Assembly: GCF_027853335.1 (NCBI RefSeq)
Contig: NZ_JAFEUS010000002.1
Coordinates: 950,514-1,014,513 of the forward strand
Length of the DNA stretch: 64,000 nucleotides
DNA from: Leucobacter sp. UCMA 4100
Lineage (GTDB): Bacteria; Actinomycetota; Actinomycetes; Actinomycetales; Microbacteriaceae
Reading direction: 5' to 3'
Below are positions 43,179 to 50,898 of the stretch, in pieces (the stretch's first letter is position 1; each line of letters opens with the position of its first letter). The notes under the pieces were generated by a model, which worked only from the letters and a program-made list of their open reading frames with translations, was not told the DNA's origin and made no database searches. The position numbers and the translations under genes were made by a program.

Positions 43179-43970
43179 CTAGCCGAGCAGCGCTCGGTCG
43201 TCGAACTGCGCGCCCTTGATCTTCGAGAACTCGTCGAGCAACCCCTGAACCGTGAGGTTCTTTTTCTCTTCGGGGCCGGCCTCGAAGACGATGCGGCCCT
43301 CGTGCATCATGATGAGGCGGTTGCCGAGGGCGAGCGCCTGCTCCATGTTGTGGGTGACCATGAGCGTCGTGAGGTTGCCCTGCGAGACGATGCGCTCGGT
43401 GAGCGAGGTCACGAGCGCCGCACGCTGCGGATCGAGCGCCGCGGTGTGCTCGTCGAGCAGCAGGATAGAGGGGTGGGTAAAGCCCGCCATGAGCAGCGAG
43501 AGCGCCTGGCGCTGGCCACCTGAGAGCAGCCCCACGTTGGCGGTGAGCCGGTTCTCGAGCCCCAGCTCGAGCGAGGTGAGCTGCTCGCGAAAGTACTCCC
43601 GCTTGGTCTTGTTGAGGGCGCGGCCGAGGCCTCGACGCTGACCGCGCTTTGCGGCGAGAGCGAGGTTTTGCTCGATCGTTAGGTTCGGCGCGGTTCCCGC
43701 CATGGGGTCTTGAAAGACGCGACCAATGTGGCGTGCGCGCTTGAACTCTTTGAGCCCGTTCACCCGGCGGCCGTCGATCTCGATGTCGCCCGAGTCGACG
43801 GTGTAGCGGCCAGAGATGGCGTTCAAGAGCGTCGACTTGCCGGCGCCGTTTGAACCGATGACCGTAACGAAGTCGCCCTCGGCGAGCGTGAGGCTCAGGC
43901 TGTTGAGCGCGCGGCGCTCGTTGATGGTGTCGGCGAAGAAGGTTTTCGAGATTGCGTTAATCGAGAGCAT
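43179..43970 (-). CDS. ABC transporter ATP-binding protein (TrpXYZ-like importer)
   Basis: 263 residues. Walker A GSNGAGKST, signature LSGGQRQALSLLMAGF and Walker B ILLLDEHTAALDPQ. The LSGGQRQALSLLMA form and the DEHTAALDP motif are characteristic of ATPases partnered with the LIV-like single permease of this importer type. It is the third gene of the operon, 6 bases after the permease gene. Confidence 0.9.
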   Translation of the reverse strand: MLSINAISKTFFADTINERRALNSLSLTLAEGDFVTVIGSNGAGKSTLLNAISGRYTVDSGDIEIDGRRVNGLKEFKRARHIGRVFQDPMAGTAPNLTIEQNLALAAKRGQRRGLGRALNKTKREYFREQLTSLELGLENRLTANVGLLSGGQRQALSLLMAGFTHPSILLLDEHTAALDPQRAALVTSLTERIVSQGNLTTLMVTHNMEQALALGNRLIMMHEGRIVFEAGPEEKKNLTVQGLLDEFSKIKGAQFDDRALLG

Positions 43971-43976
43971 CGTGAC

Positions 43977-44930
43977 CTACTTTGTTGAGCCAGCGGCCCG
44001 GTCGGTGGCGCCAGCAGCGGCCGGTTCTGGAGCGGCCGTTTTGGGCTTCGGCCGTGAGCTCTTGAGATCCCATGAGGGAAGCCGCTTTAAGAACTTCCAC
44101 CGCGGCAAGAGCAGTGCGGCAATCACGAGCACGGCGGTCACGAGGCGCATGTCTTGCGGCTCGAGGCCTACCGCCAGGGCACCGTAAATGATGACGCGGT
44201 ACAGCACGGCGCCGAGCACAACCGCGAGTGTCGCGATCCAGATGCGGCTCTGGCCGAATACCGCCTGGCCGAGAATGACCGACGCGAGGCCGGTGAGAAT
44301 GAGGCCGACGCCCATCGAGATCTCGGCGAAGCCGTTGTACTGGGCGACGAGCGCGCCGCACAGCCCCACGAAGCCGTTCGAGATGGCGAGCGTCAAAATC
44401 GCGGTCTTGTCGGTTGAGACACCGAATGAGCGGATCATCGGGCCGTTATCGCCGGTCGCCTGAATCGCGAGACCAAGGTCGGTCGAGAGGAACCAGTCGA
44501 CAATGAATTTCAAGACGAGCACGCCGGCAAAAATGCTGATGATGCTGGTCCAGGTGCCGAGCAGGTTGTTATCGCCGAGCGGCGAAAAGACGGTGTTCGT
44601 GCGCAGCAGGCCCAGGTTTGAGGTTCCCATGATGCGCAGGTTGATCGACCACAGGGCGATCATCGTGAGAATACCCGCGAGCAGGCCATCAATATGGCCC
44701 TTCGTGTAGAGCAGCCCGGTGATAATGCCAGCCACGAAGCCCGCCCCGGCGCCAGCAGCCGTCGCGATCACGGGGTTGACCCCGTTGGTGATCAGCATCG
44801 CGGCGAGCGCCGCACCGGTCGTGAAACTGCCGTCGACGGTGAGGTCAGGAAAGTTGAGCACGCGAAACGTGAGATACACGCCAAGGGCCATGACACCGTA
44901 AATAAGCCCGAGCTCGAGTGCACCAAACAT
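43977..44930 (-). CDS. ABC transporter permease (branched-chain/TrpY-like)
   Basis: 317 residues with about nine hydrophobic segments. LIYGVMALGVYLTFRVLNFP and DLTVDGSFTTGAALAAMLIT are the typical start of the single-permease importers for tryptophan, tyrosine or related ligands. A basic, alanine-rich tail ends the protein. It lies between the ATPase and substrate-binding genes. Confidence 0.9.
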   Translation of the reverse strand: MFGALELGLIYGVMALGVYLTFRVLNFPDLTVDGSFTTGAALAAMLITNGVNPVIATAAGAGAGFVAGIITGLLYTKGHIDGLLAGILTMIALWSINLRIMGTSNLGLLRTNTVFSPLGDNNLLGTWTSIISIFAGVLVLKFIVDWFLSTDLGLAIQATGDNGPMIRSFGVSTDKTAILTLAISNGFVGLCGALVAQYNGFAEISMGVGLILTGLASVILGQAVFGQSRIWIATLAVVLGAVLYRVIIYGALAVGLEPQDMRLVTAVLVIAALLLPRWKFLKRLPSWDLKSSRPKPKTAAPEPAAAGATDRAAGSTK

Positions 44931-44952
44931 GGGTATTCCTTATAGATAGGGG

Positions 44953-44981
44953 TGTGCGGGGGCCGTACCGACCCCCGCACA
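44953..44981 (-). terminator. Intercistronic hairpin after the substrate-binding gene
   Basis: Perfect 10-base GC-rich arms TGTGCGGGGG/CCCCCGCACA with a 9-base loop, immediately after the SBP stop and before the permease gene. Such hairpins commonly protect or partly terminate SBP mRNA so the binding protein is made in excess over the membrane subunits; that role is inferred. Confidence 0.6.
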
Positions 44982-44985
44982 ATGA

Positions 44986-45966
44986 TTATTCGACGATATC
45001 AGCCTGGTCGAGAATGCTCTTCGGCAGCTCTACGCCCATGCGCTCGGCGGCTCCGGGGTTCACGACGTACGCGTGCTCCTTCGCCACCTCGACCGACATG
45101 TCGGCCGGGTCGTCGCCGTCTTTGAGAATGCGAATCGCCATCTCGCCGGTTTGGTAGCCGAGCTTGAAGTAGTCGATACCAACCGTCGCGACGGCGCCAC
45201 CGTCAACGGTGCCGCTCTCGGCGCCAATGACTGGAATCTGCTTCGCCTCTGCGACCTGCACGAGCGCAGCGATGCCCGCAACGACCATGTTGTCGGTGGG
45301 CACGTAAATCGCGTCAACGTCGCCGAGTGACTCGGTGGCCTGCTGAATGTCGTTGGGGGTCGTGACCGTCTTCGAGACGATTTCAATGCCGAGAGGCTTC
45401 GCGGCATCGATTGCCGCGTCAACCTGCACCTGCGAGTTGACCTCGCCCGAGGCGTAGACAATGCCGACGCTCTTGGCGTCGGGAACGATCTGCTGAATGA
45501 GCTCGAGCTGCTTATCGATCGGCGCGAGGTCGCTCGTGCCGGTCACGTTGCCGCCTGGCTTCGCGTTCGTTTCGACGAGCTTCGCCTCTTCAGCGTCGGT
45601 GACCGCGGTGAAGAGCACGGGAACGTCGGCGAGCGCCTGCGCAGTGGCCTGCGCTGAAGGCGTTGCGACGGCGAGCACGAGGTCTGGCTTCTTCGAGGCG
45701 AAACCCTGAGCGATGGTCACGGCCGTGGCCTGCTCACCGTTCGCGTTTTTCTCTTCGAAGGTGACATCGATGTCAGCGTCTTCGAAGGCCTTCTTAAAGC
45801 CGGCGGTCGCCGCGTCAAGTGCTCCGTGCTGCACAAACTGGTTAATTCCGATTGTAAACTTGGCGTCGTCGCCTGAGTTTGCCGGTTTTTCGGCTGATGA
45901 GCAGCCGACAAGCGCGAGAGCGCCCGCAGCCGCGAGGGCAATGCCCGCGAGTACTTGACGTTTCAT
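44986..45966 (-). CDS. ABC transporter substrate-binding lipoprotein (TrpX-like)
   Basis: 326 residues from ATG 45966, with AAGGA 8-9 bases upstream. The signal peptide ends ALALVGC (lipid-anchored Cys). The mature protein has FTIGINQFVQHGALDAATAG, GNVTGTSDLAPIDKQLELIQ and a repeat of the Rossmann pattern, as in ABC substrate-binding proteins of the TrpX family. Ligand could be an aromatic amino acid or another small amide. First gene of its operon. Confidence 0.88.
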   Translation of the reverse strand: MKRQVLAGIALAAAGALALVGCSSAEKPANSGDDAKFTIGINQFVQHGALDAATAGFKKAFEDADIDVTFEEKNANGEQATAVTIAQGFASKKPDLVLAVATPSAQATAQALADVPVLFTAVTDAEEAKLVETNAKPGGNVTGTSDLAPIDKQLELIQQIVPDAKSVGIVYASGEVNSQVQVDAAIDAAKPLGIEIVSKTVTTPNDIQQATESLGDVDAIYVPTDNMVVAGIAALVQVAEAKQIPVIGAESGTVDGGAVATVGIDYFKLGYQTGEMAIRILKDGDDPADMSVEVAKEHAYVVNPGAAERMGVELPKSILDQADIVE

Positions 45967-46032
45967 GCTGTACGTCCTTCCGCAATGAAGCTTACGTGTG
46001 TAAGGCGCCGCCCCATTGGTAGCGCCAAATTC

Positions 46033-46045
46033 ATTCTGCCAGAAT
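46033..46045. promoter_or_regulatory. 13-base palindrome upstream of the ABC importer
   Basis: ATTCTG, one base, CAGAAT: a perfect inverted repeat 67 bases before the SBP start. It is a candidate repressor site of unknown identity. Confidence 0.35.
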
Positions 46046-46203
46046 CGCACCTCTGCCGCGGCATGAGTGGGCAGTCGGCACCTCACAAATTGATCACGTA
46101 ACGTGTCGGCCGGTCAGCCGAACCAGCGATGTTCGCCACGTGTCGCGCTCATAACGGCCCGGTATCGATCATGATCCGCTTCGCGCGAGCGCAGACGCAA
46201 CCA

Positions 46204-46231
46204 TTGAAATCGGCGAGAAAACACGTAGTGT
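46204..46231 (+). promoter_or_regulatory. Promoter of cstA
   Basis: TTGAAA and TAGTGT are separated by 16 bases and lie 76 bases before the cstA start, leaving a leader with a strong AAGGAGG. Confidence 0.5.
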
Positions 46232-46306
46232 CGAAGGTGGGGTTCGTGGTCATCATCGGCGTGCCCCGCCCGAACAGCTCTGCGAGCAACAAGGAGGTTC
46301 GTACGC

Positions 46307-48568
46307 ATGAGCACTACCATTTCTCGCCCACCCGCAGCGGTAGACGCCGCTGTTGCCGAGGCTGAGTCGAGGCGCTGGACGCCCTTCAAAATTATTCTGT
46401 GGATCATCATTGCGCTCGTTGGCGGTGTCGCCTGGTCGATGCTCGCCTTTCACCGCGGTGAAACCATCAACGCGATCTGGTTCGTGTTTGCCGCGCTGGC
46501 AACCTACTTCATCGCCTACCGCTTCTATTCGAAGTACATTGAACGGCGCATCGCAAAGCCAGACGACACACGCGCGACGCCCGCCGAGTACAACAACAAC
46601 GGGCGCGACTTCGTGCCCACCGAGCGGCGCGTGCTCTTCGGCCACCACTTCGCGGCGATTGCCGGAGCCGGCCCCCTCGTTGGCCCCGTGCTCGCCGCCC
46701 AGATGGGCTACCTGCCCGGCACGATCTGGATCATCGTCGGCGTCGTGCTCGCCGGCGCGGTGCAAGACTACCTCGTGATGTTCTTCTCGATGCGCCGCGG
46801 TGGCAGGTCGCTCGGCCAGATGGCTCGTGAAGAGCTCGGCGTGATCGGCGGCACCGCTGCCCTCATCGCGACGCTCACGATCATGATCATCATCGTCGCA
46901 ATTCTCGCGCTCGTCGTGGTCAACGCCCTCGGCGAGTCAGCGTGGGGCGTGTACTCAGTCGCGCTCACGATCCCGATAGCTCTCTTCATGGGCATCTACC
47001 TGCGCTTCATTCGCCCCGGCAAGGTGCTCGAGATCTCGATCATCGGCTTCGCGCTGCTCATGTTTGCGATCATCTCGGGTCGCTGGGTGGCAGAGTCGGG
47101 CTTCGGCGAGATGCTGCACCTCGACCGCTCGACCATCGCCTGGAGCATCATCGTCTACGGCTTCATCGCCGCGGTGCTGCCCGTGTGGCTCTTGCTCGCG
47201 CCGCGTGACTACCTCTCAACGTTCATGAAGATCGGTGTGATCGTCTTGCTCGCCGTCGCGATCGTTTTCGTGCAACCCCACATCACGACGCCGGCCTTCA
47301 GCGAGTTCGCGACCCGATCTGACGGCCCGGTTGTGTCGGGCTCACTCTTCCCATTCTTGTTCGTCACGATCGCTTGTGGCGCCCTATCGGGCTTTCACGC
47401 GCTCATCTCGTCTGGCACGACCCCGAAGCTCGTCGAGAAAGAAAAGCAGACGCGCTTTCTCGGCTACGGCGGCATGCTCATGGAGTCGTTCGTCGCGATC
47501 ATGGCACTCGTTGCCGCGGTCTCGATTGACCAGGGTATCTACTTCGCCATGAACGTTCCAGCGGCCGCCACGGGCGGAACCGTCGAGGGGGCCGTCGCCT
47601 TCGTGAACTCGCTCGGGCTCTCTGGCGTGAACGTTGACGCCTCAACGCTCACCGAACTCGCGAACAACATTGGCGAAGAGTCGATCGTGTCGCGAACGGG
47701 CGGCGCCCCCACGCTCGCCGTCGGTATCGCCCACATCATGCACCAGTGGTTTGGCGGCACCGCGATGATGGGCTTCTGGTACCACTTCGCGATCATGTTT
47801 GAGGCGCTGTTCATCCTCACGGCGGTCGATGCCGGCACGCGCGTTGCGCGCTTCATGCTGCAAGACGCGATCGGCAACTTCGTGCCTAAGTTTAAAGACA
47901 CGTCGTGGACCTTTGGGGCTTGGCTCTGCACCGCGCTCATGGTCGCGGGCTGGGGCTACATTCTCATTCTCGGGGTAACTGATCCGCTCGGCGGCATCAA
48001 CACGTTCTTCCCGCTCTTTGGCATCTCGAACCAGCTGCTCGCCGCCATCGCGCTCGCGATCGTCATGACGATCGTCGCAAAGCGAGGCAACTTTAAGCAT
48101 CTGTGGGTGGTCATTGTGCCGCTCGCCTTCGCCGTCGTCGTGACCTTCGTCGCGAGTTGGCAGAAGATCTTCTCGAGCGACCCGAAGGTGGGCTACTTCG
48201 CAAACCACAATGCGTTCAAGGCGGCCCTCGCCGACGGTCAGACGAGCTTCGGCGCGGCTGGCGACGTCGAGGCAATGCAGGCGGTCGTACGCAACACCGG
48301 CGTGCAGGGCTGGCTCTCGGTCATCTTCCTCGTGCTCTCGATCATCGTCATCGTTGCGGCAGTGGTGGCCTGCCTCAAGGCCTACCGCAATGGCGGCGGC
48401 GAGAACACCGAAGACCCCCGGGTCGAGTCGAAGATCTTCGCCCCGGCAGGGTTCCTCGCGACCCCGGCCGAAAAGGAGCTTGAGGCCAAGTGGAAGGCTT
48501 ACACCGAGGCGACCGAGCACGCTGGCGCGCAGCCCGGCCCCATGCGCGGCGAAGGGAGCACCCCGTGA
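46307..48568 (+). CDS. cstA: CstA-family pyruvate/peptide transporter
   Basis: 753 residues, AAGGAGG nine bases before the ATG. The N-terminal RKRxx-type start differs, but AIAGAGPLVGPVLAAQMGYL and CGALSGFHALISSGTTPKLV are diagnostic of the carbon-starvation family, with about eighteen membrane helices. Members import pyruvate (CstA, BtsT) and some peptides. The YbdD-like gene overlaps its stop by four bases, a known partnership. Confidence 0.94.
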   Translation: MSTTISRPPAAVDAAVAEAESRRWTPFKIILWIIIALVGGVAWSMLAFHRGETINAIWFVFAALATYFIAYRFYSKYIERRIAKPDDTRATPAEYNNNGRDFVPTERRVLFGHHFAAIAGAGPLVGPVLAAQMGYLPGTIWIIVGVVLAGAVQDYLVMFFSMRRGGRSLGQMAREELGVIGGTAALIATLTIMIIIVAILALVVVNALGESAWGVYSVALTIPIALFMGIYLRFIRPGKVLEISIIGFALLMFAIISGRWVAESGFGEMLHLDRSTIAWSIIVYGFIAAVLPVWLLLAPRDYLSTFMKIGVIVLLAVAIVFVQPHITTPAFSEFATRSDGPVVSGSLFPFLFVTIACGALSGFHALISSGTTPKLVEKEKQTRFLGYGGMLMESFVAIMALVAAVSIDQGIYFAMNVPAAATGGTVEGAVAFVNSLGLSGVNVDASTLTELANNIGEESIVSRTGGAPTLAVGIAHIMHQWFGGTAMMGFWYHFAIMFEALFILTAVDAGTRVARFMLQDAIGNFVPKFKDTSWTFGAWLCTALMVAGWGYILILGVTDPLGGINTFFPLFGISNQLLAAIALAIVMTIVAKRGNFKHLWVVIVPLAFAVVVTFVASWQKIFSSDPKVGYFANHNAFKAALADGQTSFGAAGDVEAMQAVVRNTGVQGWLSVIFLVLSIIVIVAAVVACLKAYRNGGGENTEDPRVESKIFAPAGFLATPAEKELEAKWKAYTEATEHAGAQPGPMRGEGSTP

Positions 48569-48756
48569 CGAAGCTTCGCACGTTGGCCATGAGCCTTGGC
48601 CTCTACCTCAACGGCGTGCTGGGCGGCGACAAGTACACGACGTACCTGCGCCATCACGAGAACACCCACCCAGAAACAGCACCCATGAGCGAGCGCGAGT
48701 TCTGGCGCGACTACCGCGACTGGCAAGAACGCAACCCGCAGGGGCGCTGCTGCTAG
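48565..48756 (+). CDS. YbdD/YjiX family small protein (CstA partner)
   Basis: 63 residues from GTG 48565, overlapping the cstA stop as GTGA. LYLNGVLGGDKYTTYLRHHE and the ending NPQGRCC match the YbdD/YjiX (DUF466) family, which is needed for CstA-type pyruvate uptake in enterobacteria. The C-terminal Cys-Cys is typical. It is small enough to be missed by many annotations. Confidence 0.92.
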   Translation: MTKLRTLAMSLGLYLNGVLGGDKYTTYLRHHENTHPETAPMSEREFWRDYRDWQERNPQGRCC

Positions 48757-48780
48757 GCGCGCAGGGCGGGCCGAGCGGGG

Positions 48781-49434
48781 TTACTCGTCCGGCCCGCCCT
48801 GTGCGTTCCACAGTTCGGGGTATGCGGCGCCGAGGCTCGTCACCATGCGGCGAAGGGCGGGAAGCGACAGCCCGATCACGCACGACGGCGCGCCCTCGAT
48901 GCGCTCGATGAACGCGCCCGCGAGCCCGTCTATCGCGAAGCCACCGGCCAGTTCGAGCGGCTCTCCCGTGGCGACGTAGGCCGCGAGCTCTTCGTCGCTC
49001 ACATCGGCGGCGAGCGTCACCGTCGCGGTATCGACCTCGCCGACGGCGGCGTGAGGCTTGCCTCCGCGGTGATCGATGAGCCAGTGCCCCGAGTGCAGCA
49101 CGCCGGTGCGGCCACGGTGCGCTTTCGAACGTTCAAGCGCAACCTCGGGAAGGTGCGGCTTGCCGAGGGTCTCACCGTCGAGCAAGAATGCAGAGTCGCC
49201 GCCAAGAATGAGGCCATCAAGGTCGGGGCCGTGCCTTCTCGCCACGTCTTCAGCCTTCAACATGCCGAGGTACTCGACCATCTCGGCAGCCGTCATGGCA
49301 CGACCCAGCGTCTCTTCGCGGACAGCCACCTCGGCCTCCTCGTCTACCTCTGGTGAGTAACACACCGGTTCGATGCCGGCGGCGCGCAACACCGAGAGCC
49401 TGGCGGGTGACGTCGAAGCAAGAATAAGTCTCAT
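48781..49434 (-). CDS. maf: Maf-like nucleotide pyrophosphatase
   Basis: 217 residues from ATG 49434. LILASTSPARLSVLRAAGIEP and the later GGDSAFLLDGETLGKP are the Maf motifs, with Asp-acidic residues for metal binding. Maf proteins hydrolyse non-canonical nucleotides such as dTTP or UTP analogues to monophosphates. TACGAT lies 6 bases before the ATG, so the transcript may be leaderless. It is convergent with the YbdD gene. Confidence 0.92.
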   Translation of the reverse strand: MRLILASTSPARLSVLRAAGIEPVCYSPEVDEEAEVAVREETLGRAMTAAEMVEYLGMLKAEDVARRHGPDLDGLILGGDSAFLLDGETLGKPHLPEVALERSKAHRGRTGVLHSGHWLIDHRGGKPHAAVGEVDTATVTLAADVSDEELAAYVATGEPLELAGGFAIDGLAGAFIERIEGAPSCVIGLSLPALRRMVTSLGAAYPELWNAQGGPDE

Positions 49435-49440
49435 GTAGCC

Positions 49441-49446
49441 ATCGTA
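49441..49446 (-). promoter_or_regulatory. -10 element TACGAT of maf, leaderless layout
   Basis: On the minus strand TACGAT ends 6 bases before the ATG, identical to the purE hexamer and spacing. Confidence 0.4.
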
Positions 49447-49546
49447 CGCACTGAGCGGGGCTCGCGGGGCGGTGTGCACGGGCCAGCGCGCAGAGTTTTA
49501 CACAACGTTCAGCGAGGTGCGCCGCGATTCCTGGGAGAATGGAAGT

Positions 49547-50821
49547 ATGACAGAGCACGAGAGCACCCTTTCCGTTGGTGACGAAATAGAACTTGAGGTC
49601 ACCGGCATCGCACACGGCGGCATTAGCGTGGCGAGGCACGAGGGGCGCGTCGTCTTCGTATCTGACGCGATTCCAGGCGAGACCGTTACCGCACGCGTGA
49701 CCGAGGCGCGCAAGAAGAAGTTTGCACGGGCGAGCGTTACGAACGTCGTCGAGGCGTCTGCCGACCGCGTTGCGCACATCTGGGAAGAGGCCGGGGTCGA
49801 CCGCGATCCCGACGAGCGCGTAGGCGGAGCCGAGTTTGGCCACATCGCCCTACCGCGCCAGCGTGCTCTCAAAGAAGACGTTCTCACCGACGCCATGCTT
49901 CGGTTCGGCAAGATCGAAGCGCGCGCAACGGTCGAGGCGGCCGAGGGCGACGACGAGACGGGCGGCCTCGGCTGGCGGTCACGCGTGCGCCTGCACGTCG
50001 ATGAAGAGACCGGCATCGTCGGCCCCTACGCCGCTCGCAGCCGCCGAGTGGTGAACGTCGAAGGGCTGCCACTCGCGAACGCCGAGATCAACATGATCGC
50101 GCCGCTCGGCGAGTACATTCCCGACGCGTCTGCCGTTGATGTCGTGGCCCCGAGCAGCGATGACCCTCGCGCGCTCATCGTCGACGTTGAGTCGGGCGAG
50201 CGCATCGGCGAAAACGACCGCGTCTTCGAGTCGGTTGGCGGCCGCGGCTTCGTGGTGCGCGCCGGCGGCTTCTGGCAGGTGCACCGCGAGGCGCCCCTCA
50301 CCCTCTTCGAAGCCGTGCGCGACGAGATCACCGCTCTTGGCGATCGCTTCGATCCTCTCGCAACGAACCTCGACCTCTATGGCGGCGTCGGCCTGCTCGG
50401 CGCGGCCATGATCGAGGCCGGCGGCCCTCGCGTGAAGGTCACGAGCGTTGAGTCAGACGCAGGCGCAACCGACGATGCGGCCGAGAACCTCTCAGACTTC
50501 GTTGGCGCGATGGCCGTCACCGGCAAGGTCGACGCCTACCTGCGCGACGTCATCAAAAACGGCAACGCATCGTCACGAGAGCGTATGCGGCAGGCGACCG
50601 TCGTGCTCGATCCACCGCGTTCTGGCGCAGGCAGCCTCGTCACAAAGGCGCTCACCACGCTTGAGCCGCGCAACATCGTGTACGTCGCCTGCGACCCCGT
50701 CGCGCTCGCCCGCGACACCCAAGCGCTCACCGAGGCAGGCTACGCGCTCACGACGCTGCGCGCCTTCGACCTCTTCCCGCACACCCACCACTTCGAGACC
50801 GTGGCAGTGTTCGAACGCTAA
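49547..50821 (+). CDS. TrmA/RumA-family RNA methyltransferase
   Basis: 424 residues from ATG 49547, GGGAGAATGGAAG upstream. A TRAM domain (GDEIELEVTGIAHGGISVAR) starts the protein; the C-terminal Rossmann domain has LDLYGGVGLLG, ATVVLDPPRSGAG and YVACDPVALARD, with the acceptor cysteine in the family position. It methylates uridine at C5 in tRNA or 23S rRNA. No iron-sulfur cysteine cluster is present. Confidence 0.92.
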   Translation: MTEHESTLSVGDEIELEVTGIAHGGISVARHEGRVVFVSDAIPGETVTARVTEARKKKFARASVTNVVEASADRVAHIWEEAGVDRDPDERVGGAEFGHIALPRQRALKEDVLTDAMLRFGKIEARATVEAAEGDDETGGLGWRSRVRLHVDEETGIVGPYAARSRRVVNVEGLPLANAEINMIAPLGEYIPDASAVDVVAPSSDDPRALIVDVESGERIGENDRVFESVGGRGFVVRAGGFWQVHREAPLTLFEAVRDEITALGDRFDPLATNLDLYGGVGLLGAAMIEAGGPRVKVTSVESDAGATDDAAENLSDFVGAMAVTGKVDAYLRDVIKNGNASSRERMRQATVVLDPPRSGAGSLVTKALTTLEPRNIVYVACDPVALARDTQALTEAGYALTTLRAFDLFPHTHHFETVAVFER

Positions 50822-50842
50822 CGAGACCGCAGCACCAACGAC

Positions 50843-50879
50843 AGAGGGCCGGCACCGCATGACGCGGTGCCGGCCCTCT
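50843..50879. terminator. Bidirectional terminator between the methyltransferase and pyc
   Basis: AGAGGGCCGGCACCGC and its exact reverse complement form a 16-base stem with a 5-base loop, midway between two convergent genes; TTCG and CTGT flank it. Confidence 0.65.
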
Positions 50880-50898
50880 TCGCTCTGCAGAGTGACCG

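Larger units (their letters stand above)
45967..46306. other. 340-base divergent promoter region of the ABC importer and cstA
   Basis: No gene is supported. It contains a CTTACgtgtGTAAG repeat (45991-46004) and an ATTCTG-C-CAGAAT palindrome (46033-46045) near the importer, and a good sigma-70-type promoter for cstA (46204-46231). Confidence 0.6.
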
